Assembly: GCA_027596195.1 (NCBI GenBank)
Contig: JADGJG010000260.1
Span: 1 to 26,985, forward strand
From: Podochytrium sp. JEL0797
Lineage: Eukaryota; Chytridiomycota; Chytridiomycetes; Chytridiales; Chytriomycetaceae
DNA: 26,985 nucleotides
Reading direction: 5' to 3'
Shown: one piece after another, positions 1 to 10,018 of the stretch
Layout of the letters: each line of letters opens with the position of its first letter
Position numbering within the stretch: the stretch's first letter is position 1
Notes under the pieces: generated by a model
Database searches by the model: none
What the model was told of the DNA's origin: nothing
Seen by the model: the letters and a program-made list of their open reading frames with translations, nothing else
Translations under genes and position numbers: made by a program

Positions 1-377
1 GGCGACGATTTAGCCGTGAGTCACCTCTTTTTTTTTTCTCAAAGATTTGCATATCTGACAATTCCGAAACGCGCTTCTTCTTCAAAAAATACAGTACCAG
101 CAGGGGTTTGGAGTCAATGGAATGCGAGCCGATGCGACATCCCAAAAATGTTTTTTCTACATGACGCGCTTTTTTCTGATTTTCTGGCATTTTTTGTTGA
201 CTTCGATTATACTCGTTTTCGGGAGTCGTGATGCGATTCCGCTCCCACTTGCGCCCCCCCATTTCAAATCCCTCTGATAAGTCATCAAATCAAATCAAAC
301 GAAATCGCAAAATTTTCAAAAGTGACAAATCGGGCAAAATTGGGGAAATTCTGCGCAAGAAAAACTTCTGAAACATA
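1..377. other. Left-edge non-coding region / upstream region of the FAD oxidoreductase gene
   Basis: No convincing gene is seen. The stretch has several T-runs and A-rich segments (about 290-360). The open frames are short and show no family resemblance. The last 150 bases are A-rich and lead into the ATG at 378, consistent with a promoter/5' UTR, but no specific element is identifiable. Confidence 0.5.
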
Positions 378-1712
378 ATGTCGTCTGCGTCGCCCGTCAT
401 TGTGATCGTTGGAGGCTCCTTTGCAGGTGTCAAGATTGCCAAAGCTTTGGACGTCTCGCTGAAGACCAAGGTGAGTGGGGAAAACGGGGGGCAGGGAGTG
501 GTTTCCTTGATATGGAGGTGGCCCTCTGGTACAATCCGAGTCGGAGTTTTGACCTATTCTTCATTTATTAGGCCACCATTATTCTGATTGAAGAAAAGGA
601 AGCCCTCTTCTTCACCGTCGCGGCCCTCCGCGCCGTCACGGAACCCGGTCTCGCTGAACAAATTTGGATTCCGTACACCTCGCTCTTCCAAAACAACCCG
701 GCCAACAAGGTGATCCAAAGCCGTGTAACCGATGTGTCTGAGAAGCAAGTCACGTTAATCAATGGGGAGACGGTGGCGTTCGATTATCTCGTGATTTGCA
801 CGGGGTCCAAAGTCCCGAGTCCCGCAAAGACGGAAAAACTGACCAAGGCGGAGGGGGTTGCCGAGATGAAGGAGATTACCGAAGCGTTGAAGACGGCCAA
901 GTCGGCTGTGATTGTTGGCGGAGGAGGTTAGTCATCGGGAGTCACCCCTAACTTGTGCGACAAACCCAGTTTCATAACAAAAAACCCACCCCACAGTCGT
1001 CGGCGTCGAACTCGCAGGAGAAATCGCGACCGATTACCCAACCGTCAAAGTCACCATCATCCACTCGGGCGCCGAGCTCATGAACCGTAACCTCGTGAAA
1101 CCCAAGTTTACGCAAACGCTGATGGGACAACTCGCCAAACTCAACGTGGACGTCAAACTGAACCAACGCGTGGTGCCTTCCGAACCGGGTGCACCCATTC
1201 TGCCTTCGGGGAGCTTCACCCTCTCCAAGTTGACCCTCAAGACGAGCACGGGAGACAGTGTCGAGTCGGATATTCAGTTTCTCTGCACGGGAATCACGGG
1301 GCCCAACTCTGGGTTCGTGAAGTCGCTCGGGGCCGATGTTTTGAATGCCGAAGGATACATCCAAACGGAACCAACGGGTCAAGTGAAGGGATTCAAGCAC
1401 ATTTTTGCTGCCGGGGATGTGAGCACGTTGGACGCTGCCAAACTCGTTTACACTGCTGGCACGCAAGCCCCGATTGTTTCCGGGAATATTGCTGCTTTGG
1501 TGTCTGGTTCAAACGCACCATTGAAGCTGTACAAGCCTTTCGTGCTCGGAAGTATTGCAATGGCGACTGTGGGGAGAAAAGGTGGGGTGTTTCAATCTCC
1601 GCTGGGGACGTTTGGTCCGTTCACGACTGGAATGATCAAGGGGAAGTCTCTGTTCCTTCCGGCTTGGTATGCCGAGTTGAACCAAAAGAGTACTTATGTT
1701 CCACCCAAGTAG
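378..1712 (+). CDS. FSP1/AIF-like FAD-dependent oxidoreductase (pyridine nucleotide-disulphide oxidoreductase fold)
   Basis: Three exons, 378-470, 572-926 and 997-1712, give 387 aa, close to the ~370-380 aa of AIFM2/FSP1-type proteins. Both introns are GT-AG (GTGAGT and GTTAGT donors). The N-terminus carries the FAD-binding Rossmann motif VIVGGSFAG (residues ~8-16). A second dinucleotide-binding motif, VIVGGGGVVGVELAGE, spans the exon 2/3 junction (residues ~144-160). The late FAD motif FAAGDVS lies near 1410-1430. Known relatives are NAD(P)H-dependent flavoproteins that reduce quinones at membranes; that substrate is inferred here from family only. The protein starts MSSASP and has no Gly-2, so the N-myristoylation of animal FSP1 is not apparent. 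No mitochondrial presequence is obvious. An AATAAA lies at 1719-1724, just after the stop. Fungal AIF-like proteins involved in cell death are an alternative name for the same fold. Confidence 0.88.
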
Positions 1713-1718
1713 ATAGTA

Positions 1719-1724
1719 AATAAA
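1719..1724 (+). terminator. Possible polyadenylation signal AATAAA
   Basis: AATAAA lies 6 nt after the stop codon of the FAD oxidoreductase and 76 nt before the next start. The short spacing implies a very compact 3' UTR and intergenic region. Confidence 0.4.
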
Positions 1725-1799
1725 AATTCAATCCGAGTAGTAATGTTTGTGGAAGGGTGAGTGTTCTTGAGTTTCCAATCATTTTTTGAGTCACCAAAG

Positions 1800-3244
1800 A
1801 TGTTCCGAAACTGGCGCAACAGGAAGCAGCACGACAACACTCCGGCCACTGCCAACGGCGCCAAGGACTTGCCCGCGAAGCCTGAAGGCGCCACTGCAGC
1901 TGAGAAGAAGCCGACTTCTCCTGCAGCGGCGATCAGTGCGATCAAGCCGCCGCGCAGTGCTCGCGACCCGCACGTTTCGGCTGTTGCGCGCGGACTCCGC
2001 GTGCCCCTGACCATCTGGCTTGTGGGCTACTCGACCCTGTCGATGCTTCCAAAAAATATTTTCGATAGTGTGTATACGCCTGGGTTTTTTGTTGTTGGCC
2101 TTGGCCGCGGCGAGCTTGCCGCCGAGCCGCTGTTCATGCTATCTGGTCTTGCTGCCGGTCTCCAGCTTGCCGATGCGACTCCCGAGGGTGCGTCTCTCTT
2201 CTCCAAAACACGTGTCCGCCTGATTAAAAAATAACCGAGCAGGTTCCGACTTGCCAAACATCTGGGCACTTGTCAAATTCATGGCACTGAGAATGGCAGC
2301 CATTATTCCTCCGCTCGCGTCAGTGGCTGTTGCAGTGGCCGTTTCGGCCCTGTCTGGAAACGACGCCGACCACTCGGAGCATTTTGCCGAACTGTTTGGC
2401 GCGTTGACGGACGGTGCTTTCTTCCTCGCTGCCCCGTGGTAATTACAGATTGAGATTCGCGAATTCGGGAAGCTAACCCTTTTCCAGGGCCTTCCGTGCC
2501 CTTCGCAAGGCTGATCGCGGTGCCGCTCCGCGTTTGGCCGTAGGATCCGCCATCGCGGCAGGAATCATGTCTTTGGTCTCTTCAGAAATCCTTGGTCTCC
2601 ACCCTGCTGCTGGAACCACCCTCTCCCATGCCGTGCTCCCATCCCTCACCACCAGTGCCGCTCTGATTGCCTCCGTCCCACTCCGCTTCCCGGCCTTCTT
2701 TGCCGGTCTCGCTCTCGCCGCCGAAAGAGAACGCGACGCAGACGGAAAGGGACCCTCCAACTTGAACCAAACCATCGGCGTCGCCGTCTCCGCCGTTCTC
2801 TGGACTTCATTGTTGGCCATCCCACCCGGCTTTGGATCCCCAGGATTCCAAGCCATCGTCAGCGCGTTCCGTTACCCTGCTGCCGCTCTCGCTTCGTACC
2901 TCGCCGTTCGTCCCATTGTTGCTGTTCCTTTCAAAGCCTCTATGGCTTCCCCCTGGCGTAAGAAGCTGCACGAAGTGTTGACCCACCCCACTTTTGAAAT
3001 CGTGTCGACGGTGATTTTCGCTGCCGAATTGATCCACCGTGAAGTGATCAAAGGCGTCTTTGCCGCCGCAAAGGCCGCTGGGTGGATTAATGTCGAGTTG
3101 ACGGATGCGAAAGTCATGACCGCGTGGGGGACCGTTGTTGTTTTGAGTCTTGGGGTTGGTTATGGAGTTCACAAGGTTCTTCAAGTTCCTGCCATGTCTT
3201 TTGTCAAGAAGTTGTTTGAAAAGAAGAGGGACAAGTTGAATTGA
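1800..3244 (+). CDS. Orphan polytopic membrane protein, function unknown
   Basis: Three exons, 1800-2187, 2243-2438 and 2488-3244, give 446 aa. Splice sites are GTGCGT/CAG (phase 1) and GTAATT/CAG inside a Trp codon. Residues 1-65 are polar and rich in Ala, Pro and Lys (likely disordered and cytosolic). The rest has roughly eight to ten hydrophobic segments separated by short loops, for example around 2020-2180, 2280-2440, 2540-2720, 2780-2920 and 3000-3190. The segments are rich in Ala, Val and Ser with scattered Gly and Pro. The C-terminus is strongly basic (KKLFEKKRDKLN). I do not recognise the family and see no transporter signature, so no function is assigned. The ATG at 1800 is the first methionine of the frame. 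Exon joins keep one frame throughout, which supports a real gene. Confidence 0.75.
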
Positions 3245-3305
3245 TTCAGTTTCCCTTTTCTGTTTATCGAAATATATTAGTACTGTAGGAGCACTTTTCC
3301 CACTG

Positions 3306-3398
3306 ATGATATCATAAATAAGTTATCAACCTTACACTCTCCTGACTCACGAGCCACGAGCCACGAGCCACCACGTGCCACCTTGCGAATGATATCAT
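3306..3398. repeat. Pair of 10-bp perfect palindromes flanking a GAGCCAC triplet repeat
   Basis: The palindrome ATGATATCAT occurs at 3306-3315 and again at 3389-3398. Between them are three tandem GAGCCAC units (about 3351-3371) followed by CACGTG (3372-3377). The array sits in the 222-bp gap between the membrane protein stop and the LRR protein start, about 70-160 bp upstream of the latter. Symmetry and position suggest protein-binding sites, but this is inference. Confidence 0.45.
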
Positions 3399-3466
3399 CC
3401 GACAAATTTCATCCGGTCAACAATATTTATTTCAAGCGCTTTCGATCGAATCTCGGCCATTAATTC

Positions 3467-4525
3467 ATGCTTGAAACGACCCGAATGCCAGCATCTCTCC
3501 CCCCTTGCGCAGCCCCAGCAGAATCGCGTACGCACGCCCGCGCAGTACTCGAACTCCCCTTCGACGTGGTGCACCAAACCCTCGCGTGGCTGCCGCCCAA
3601 AACAGCCTGGACGCTGCGCCAGGTCTCGCGCACTTTCCGCGACGTGATTTCGTGCCGGTCCTTTGCCGCCTCGAATTTGAGACGCTTTGCACATGCCGCC
3701 GGCCGTGCCGATTTCGAGTTGTTCCTCCAGTGTCCAATGGTCTACCAACAGGCGTTCTCGTGCATCTTCTTGAGCACCACGGAGTCCATCCAGTGGGGAC
3801 GGGATGGAAAGGGACCTTCCCCAAACGCGCTTTTTCCAGCGTCCCTCTGCCACTTGCCCACGCTCGCCCATCTTCACCTCACACAGCTCGGCCTCACTGG
3901 CCTGATCCCAGACGCCATTGTGAACCTCGCTTCCCTTCAAATCTTGAACCTCGGAAGCAACAATTTGTCTGGCGAAATCCCCGCGAGTCTTGGTACCCTT
4001 CCGCGACTTCAACAACTGATTTTGCGCGACAACAAGCTTTCAGGAGCTATCCCTTCAACCCTCGGCCACCTCCTCGGTCTCACTGAGCTTTCGTTGTCGA
4101 ACAACGCGTTTTTGTCGGGTCCCTTGCCCAAAGAGTTGGGAACGTTGACGCGCCTCGAATACCTCAAGTGTTCTGGCACACAAATCTCGGGTCCAATCCC
4201 TTCCGAATGGGAACACCTTTCGAGCCTCAAGGGCCTCTTTTTGCACGCGAATCCATTTCTCGACGGCCCGATTCCACACACTTTGGGACGTCTGACGCGG
4301 TTGGAAACGTTGAGTCTCGCGGGGTGTGGGTTGACTGGGTCTATACCTGCTGAGCTAGGTGGATTGGAGAGTCTGGATAGCTTGTGGTTGAATAATAACC
4401 GGTTGAGTGGGGTAGTGCCGATTGAGTTGAGGGGGCTGGGGCGGTTGGAAGTGTGCAGTTTGAGGGGGAATGATGGGTTGCTTTTGGAGTTTGAGTTTGA
4501 TGATGGAGTTGATTGTTGGATCTGA
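3467..4525 (+). CDS. F-box-like leucine-rich-repeat protein with plant-type LxGxIP repeats
   Basis: Single exon, 352 aa. Residues ~28-62 resemble an F-box: a Leu-Pro-Phe start, LAWLPPKTAW, then LRQVSRTFRDVI. From residue ~127 to ~335 there are about eight to nine LRRs of 23-24 residues with the plant-specific pattern LxxNxLSGxIPxxLGxL (for example NLSGEIP, KLSGAIP, QISGPIP, GLTGSIP). No signal peptide and no membrane segment are seen, so a cytosolic protein is likely. If the F-box is genuine it could act as an SCF substrate adaptor through Skp1; otherwise it is an LRR scaffold. The C-terminus is acidic (EFEFDDGVD). The last ~200 bases are strikingly G/T-rich compared with the C-rich 5' half. 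An in-frame second Met lies at 3485. No intron signals were needed. Confidence 0.8.
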   Translation: MLETTRMPASLPPCAAPAESRTHARAVLELPFDVVHQTLAWLPPKTAWTLRQVSRTFRDVISCRSFAASNLRRFAHAAGRADFELFLQCPMVYQQAFSCIFLSTTESIQWGRDGKGPSPNALFPASLCHLPTLAHLHLTQLGLTGLIPDAIVNLASLQILNLGSNNLSGEIPASLGTLPRLQQLILRDNKLSGAIPSTLGHLLGLTELSLSNNAFLSGPLPKELGTLTRLEYLKCSGTQISGPIPSEWEHLSSLKGLFLHANPFLDGPIPHTLGRLTRLETLSLAGCGLTGSIPAELGGLESLDSLWLNNNRLSGVVPIELRGLGRLEVCSLRGNDGLLLEFEFDDGVDCWI

Positions 4526-4616
4526 GTTATTCTCTCTGCTTTGTTATGTATACTTTGAAACTCGAAAAGAAGGGTGAAAAGAACAATTTTCTGTTTTCAA
4601 AACACGATTGAAAGTG

Positions 4617-6349
4617 ATGAAAGCAAAGTTCATCTTCCCGCTGTTAGTCGTCTCTTGTTTCAAGTCCGCACTCGCCCTCGACTTTGCCTGGGGTTTCGGT
4701 GGATCGTCGTACCAAACCGAAGGTGGATGGAACGTGGACGAAAAAGAACCGAGCGTGTATGACCATTGGTACAACCAATCCCCTCTTCATCGCAACGCGG
4801 CGAATGCAAACGTGACGGCTGATCAGTACCACCGATTCCACGACGATTTGGCAATCTTGCCGCAACTCGGTGCCACATTGTACCGATTTTCTGTCTCGTG
4901 GCCACGCGTCATGAACAACTGCACGAGTGGTGGAATCAATCCGAAAGGAATAGCGTTTTATAATGCCATGATTGATCAAGTCGTGTTGAATGGTGCCACG
5001 CCTTTCCTGACAATGTTTCACTGGTGAGGTATTTGTTTGTTTCACTTTCGTGTCCCTTTTTCATTCCGTTAATTGTGTCATAAATACGTTTTCAATAGGG
5101 ACCTTCCACAAGGTTTGTAATCCAGTTCTTTCCTTAAAGGTAGCACAGATCTAATTTTTGTGAATTTTCAGCCTGCTTTGAGCAATTCCAAGGCTTCTCC
5201 AACGACCAAATCATTGACAACTTCCTTCAATACGCCGACCTCCTTTTCAGCGCATTCGGAGACCGAGTCAAGTACTGGCTCACCGTCAACGAAGCCGAAT
5301 CCAACTGCAAATTCGGGTACCAACAAGGCCGACTTGCCCCCGGAATGGTGAACGCGAGTTATCAATCCACAATTGACTGCGTGTACCGCACGCATCGATT
5401 ACACGCGGCGGTGGTGAATCTGGCGCGAACAAAGTATGGGAGTGTCGCGAAGGGATGGAAGTTTGGGTTTCCTTCGAACGTCGAGTGGAATGAACCGCCC
5501 ACCAACTCGACTGCAGATGTGACTGCAGCAAACAACAGGAATCTCGCGTATGCGGCTTGGTTTCATGATCCGCTCGTGTTTGGGACGTATCAGTCGGATA
5601 TGGTGCAAGCTTTTCAAACGAACCCTGGGAATCTCGATGCGATGGGAACTGCGCCACCAGCATTCTCTGCCGCCGATAGCGCTCTTCTGAAAGGCTCCAT
5701 TGACTTCATTTCCATGAATTATTACTCCACCGCGGGACTCCCTACCTCGCAGCAAGACGTTGCAAGTGGAGCCGGGTGCGGGCTCGCCAACATGTGTTGG
5801 CAATTCGTGTGGGGCCAAGGGGCACGTAAAATGGCGAATTGGTATTACCAGCGGTATGGGATGGATATCATCATAACAGAGGTTGGATTTGCGGCGCTTG
5901 GAGAAGCGCAAATGACGATTAATGAAGTGGTTTCGAATACGGACCGAGTTGCGTTTTGGAAGTCGCATGCGCAGGCGATTGCGGAGGCGGTGGAGGTGGA
6001 TGGGGTGCCGATTAAAGGGGTGTTGGTTTGGTCGTTGTTGGATAATTTTGAGTGGGGGTATTATGATCAGAGGTTTGGGGCGGTGGCGGTGGTGGGGATT
6101 GGCGAGATCGGGGGTTCACTTGAACGCGTTGTCAAGAACGCGACGTATTGGCTTGCGGATTTCTATAGGCAGAAAAACTACAACAACCCGTTTGTTGGGC
6201 AGCCGGTCTCAACAGGGATGGCCAACATTTCTGGACAGGCGTCGTACACTTCGGCGTCTTCGCCTGGTTCAAAGCAAAAATCGTCATCTTCCTTGCAACT
6301 CACGCCATCGATTATCCTTATTTTAATTATCGTTCTTGCTTACGCTTGA
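4617..6349 (+). CDS. GH1 family beta-glucosidase-like enzyme, secreted, probably GPI- or membrane-anchored
   Basis: Three exons, 4617-5023, 5099-5112 (only 14 nt) and 5172-6349, give 532 aa. Residues 1-20 form a signal peptide (KFIFPLLVVSC core, cleavage near SALA). GH1 landmarks are GGSSYQTEGGW with the glycone-binding Gln, TMFHWDLPQ across both introns, YWLTVNEAE with the putative acid/base Glu181, IIITEVGFA with the putative nucleophile Glu377, and WSLLDNFEWGY. Family consensus is NEP and TENG, so the residues after both glutamates are changed (Pro to Ala, Asn to Val). The C-terminus is a Ser-rich stretch followed by ~15 hydrophobic residues ending LAYA, typical of a GPI signal or tail anchor. 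The likely role is cleavage of beta-glucosides outside the cell; activity is unproven given the motif changes. The ATG at 4617 is chosen because it gives the signal peptide. Confidence 0.87.
5099..5112 (+). other. 14-nt micro-exon of the GH1 gene
   Basis: The exon encodes the middle of WDLPQ (completing the Trp codon, then Asp-Leu-Pro-Gln plus one base). It is bounded by ATAG on the left and GTTTGT on the right. Without it the conserved FHWDLP motif is lost and the frame breaks, so the exon is well supported. Confidence 0.8.
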
Positions 6350-6460
6350 AAATTATAACTTATTTATGAAGTTCACATATATATTTTCTAAATTTTTATG
6401 TGGCTGGACTTGAACGTTCGATAATTTCAAGCCCGCAATATTCCAACTCCCCACCGGCAT

Positions 6461-8307
6461 TCAATTATTCTGCCCAACAGCCCTCCCCACGAAAAACGCC
6501 CCAATAACCACCCCAACACACAAGATCAACTTCACGGGAACATACGTTCTGAACGCAACGGTAATGTCCCATGGCGCATGATGCATCAAGAAGATGTCCG
6601 TAATTCGGAGTGCGAAGGGGGTGTTGGAGACAGGCGGATACACGAGACTGTGGATTTGCTCTGTGATGAGGTCGGTTCCGCGCCAGACCATGGCTCGTTG
6701 ATTCGAAAAGGCTGAAAAAAAACGCCGAATGAGCAAGAGTTTAAAACAACACGAAAATAAAAACGGATAGTACTCAACTCAAAAACCCATGCTTCCCGTG
6801 GTAATTGCCCATTCCCGACGACCCCGTCCCCCCAAACGGCAAATCCGAAAAGATCATGTTGGCCAAGAAATCATTCACCATCACACTCCCCGAACGCGTG
6901 TTGGAAATCATGGTGTCGATGATGGGCTTGCTGCTCGCGAAAATGAAGAAGCAAAGAGGATGTCCGCGACGGTTGATGCGTTTGAGGGCGTCGAGTTCGC
7001 TGTCAACCGCCGTGACGGCAAGCAACGGACCAAACAGTTCATCCTCCATAATCGGATCCATGGGCTCCACGTTGGAGATAATCGTGGGTGAAATGTACTT
7101 GTCGGACTTGTCGTAGACTCCGCCCGTAACCACTTGAGAATGGGGAAGAGCCAACTGCCGGTCCAGAATCTTGCACAATCGCTGCGTGTGATTGTCATTC
7201 ACAACGCGTCCATAGTCGTCGGAAAGCTTGGCATCGTTCCCGTACATTTCAACAACAGCGGCCTTGAGCGCCTGCAGGAACCGAACCTCCACCTTCTCAT
7301 GCACCAAAACATAATCCGGCGCAATACACGTTTGTCCGTTATTGAAGAACTTGCCCCACACGATTCGACGCGCTGCCACCTCCAAGTTCGTGTCATGGTG
7401 AACGTAGACAGGACACTTGCCGCCAAGTTCGAGCGTGACGGGAGTGAGATTTTTCGCCGCCGCTTTCAGGATAATACGTGCCACGTGTTCATTCCCCGTG
7501 TAAAAGATGTGATCAAACTTTTGGTCGAGCAAGACGGTCGCTTCACGGACGGACCCGGCCATGATTTTGATGGCATCGTTGTCGAAGGTTTTGGGAATCC
7601 ATTCCAGCAGGAATGCTTCGGTGTGGGTAGCCACCTCGCTGGGCTGAATGTAAAAAAGGGCTTGAGTCCACAAACAACCCCGCGCGGCAACACAAAAACT
7701 CCGCCCAGTTTGTGATTGCTAATCCACTCACTTTGAGTAACACACAGTTTCCTGCCGCAATGGCTGCCACCATAGGTCCGAGAAGGAGTTGGACGGGATA
7801 ATTCCATGTGCCGATAATGCACACAACACCTAGCGGGTGCATCAGCGTCTTGTTGGAATCCAGGATGGAAAACAGGGACTTCTTGGCTGGCACAGGGGTT
7901 GTCCATTCGTCGAGACATGCGAGGGCGTGGGCCGCCTCGCTGGCCACGAAGCGGTTGTCTGAAGAGCGGACGCTCGAAATGTCCTGCAAAAAGCAGGTTA
8001 GTGGCATGTTGTGGAATCATTGGCAGTCAATGTGGTTACCTTCCGCAAATCCTTCCACAGAGCCTCGCGGATGAGATCTTCCTTGTCGATCATGAGGTCA
8101 TGGAGCTTTTGGAGCTGGTCCCGGCGCCACGAGAGCGACCGCGTCTTGTTTGTCAGAAACGTTGTTTCGAGATGTTTCACGAGCTGTCAGAGATACGGGT
8201 TGGGCATTAGTTTCCGCTGTGGCTGGAGAGGCAAGATATACCTTGGGGATCTCATCCAGCGGCGTGGGGTTGACGATCGTGTCGATTGGATCAATCGTGA
8301 TGGCCAT
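6461..8307 (-). CDS. Class-3 (fatty) aldehyde dehydrogenase with C-terminal membrane anchor
   Basis: Five exons on the minus strand, 8242-8307, 8040-8183, 7732-7983, 6779-7643 and 6461-6711, give 525 aa. All four introns are GT-AG. Catalytic landmarks are TLELGGK (general base Glu ~226) and GQTCIAPDYV (nucleophile Cys ~260), with the cofactor loop FYTGNEHVA (~202). NYHGKHGFLTFSNQR near the C-terminus is diagnostic of the ALDH3 group and is restored exactly by the last splice. The final ~25 residues (LILCVGVVIGAFFVG) form a single membrane segment, as in ALDH3A2 and yeast Hfd1, which oxidise long-chain aldehydes such as hexadecenal. Substrate and ER/lipid-droplet/mitochondrial outer membrane location are inferred from those relatives. 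Length fits the family (485-530). The gene is followed head to tail by two further minus-strand genes upstream. Confidence 0.92.
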
Positions 8308-8451
8308 TTGTGGAAGGAAACGAGTTCTTTGCAAGCAATTTTTCTGCGGCTTGGATTAGGCGGAGTTTTTTCGCTCCGCATCTCCAAAACGAGATCTTAT
8401 ATCAAATGGAATCTCTTTTCGATCACGTTTATCATCAAGAAAAAAAATCTT

Positions 8452-9919
8452 TCACGCCGCAAAAGCAGCATTGAAAGAGACAGACTGGCTCTCAGTCCCC
8501 TCCATGATTCTCGTAATCGGAATGGTCAAAGGACGGTGATGAGCTGCCAAATAATCAGACGCAAACTTCATGGCGTTCTTGCGCTCAGCGGCGTCCGACT
8601 TCCTTCCAATCCACACAAACACGTGCGATCCGTCGTCACAAATGAACACGTCGTTGGAATCCAGCTGGGATTTCTTGATGGCAGAGGCCTTGGCTTCGAC
8701 CCTGTACGCCAACTTGTTGCCCGGGGTGCGGTCCGTGAGCCTTTTTGAAAATTCATCGTCAATTTGGTAACATCTTCGCAAAATCGAAGCACCAACCTGA
8801 CAAGAGTCTTTTCTCCAGCAGGTCTTTGAATGGCTCTTTGGGCATCGGCAGCAGATGTGACTGGTCCCTTTCCGCCAAGAGCAGTCCAGAAGGGAGAGGA
8901 GTCCGTGTCAGTCTCGTCTGAAGAACATCAAAATGTGTACCCAAAACAGTAATAAAAAAACACGTACCATAAACAACCACCTCGACCCTCCCCTGTCTCT
9001 CCCCCTCAATGCGTCTCGCGATCTCCTGCGCTTTCATCTTCTCCATGCCCTTGGCAGCACTGCCAATCCAGCAGTAAATGGCCTTGTCAGCGTCCAGCAC
9101 AAAGACGTCACCCGAGTTGAGCGATTTGTGCGAGATGGGCACCTCTGTGACGGTGATGCCCGAGTCGCGGTGTGGGCCGGCCAGGGAGTGGAGCGTGATC
9201 CGGAAGAGGTGAGGCGCGTGGACGGCAGCTGAGACGTGGCGGAAGCCCGAGTCGACGCCGCCTTGGAGGATCTAGGGATTGTTGTCTTAGTGTGAGAGGG
9301 GAATGTTGAAATGAGATTTGCATACCTCAAAATGCTTAAAGTATGACTTGAACAGCGCGCTTTCGTCGCCCTGCACCTCGCGGTGCTCCACAGGCATCGT
9401 GCCGAGGTAGTCGTCCAGCTCGACGGTTTTGTACGCCGCGGTGCCGCTGGAGGTGGGGGGGAAGGGAATAAGGGATGATCAGATTTTTAGCGAGTCGGTG
9501 CTAGTTCAAAACTTACGCCTCGTCCTGAGACGTCTCCAGACCCAGCCAGAAATGAATGTCGTGATATAGTTTGTCTCCGTCGGGCTTCTTCCACGTCTGT
9601 TTCAAAAGAATGCGATCAATCAAAACTCAAAAGACACATCCTCCATGCGCCGCCAAATAAACCCCAAACTCACGTTGATCACAATGTAACTGTCTCCGTT
9701 GTAGAATCGTCCATATTCCTTTTCAGGGACAGCAACAACCTTGAACTGCTCAATGCGGAACGCACGCAGCCCGACCTTGGAACCCACACCCTCCCACGCT
9801 GGCTCCTTGTGAGAGGCATCGAGGCGGGCCTTCTTCTCGAGATCCGAGCCGAGGTTGGCGATATTGGAGTCGGCGATGTTGATCGTGTTCTGCTTGGTGA
9901 GGAAGCCGAAAAGGGTCAT
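8452..9919 (-). CDS. Severin/fragmin-like three-repeat gelsolin family actin regulator
   Basis: Six exons on the minus strand, 9674-9919, 9517-9596, 9326-9446, 8968-9271, 8797-8917 and 8452-8740, give 386 aa, close to the ~360-380 aa of severin, fragmin and CapG. Repeat 1 contains [11 protein letters not shown], then [20 protein letters not shown] and [20 protein letters not shown], a classic gelsolin-1 pattern. Repeat 2 contains [20 protein letters not shown]. Repeat 3 contains [31 protein letters not shown]. These repeats bind actin and calcium; family members sever and cap filaments. The acidic residues of GDS/GDV/NDV positions expected for calcium binding are present. No signal peptide is seen, so it is cytosolic. 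It starts at the ATG 9917-9919, the only Met upstream of repeat 1 in a good context. Gelsolins are uncommon in Dikarya, which supports an early-diverging fungus. Confidence 0.92.
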
Positions 9920-10018
9920 TTTTGAAATTGAATTTTTTTCGAAATTGCTTTTCGACCAACACAGGCACAACGGAGACAAGAAAAAAGAATTCCGTAAAGT
10001 TTGATGTTTATTAGGTCG

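Noticed and set aside
972..1466. Long antisense frame opposite the FAD oxidoreductase exon 3
   Set aside because: It is the shadow of a G/C-biased coding exon; no start context or domain, while the plus strand has intact FAD/NAD motifs.
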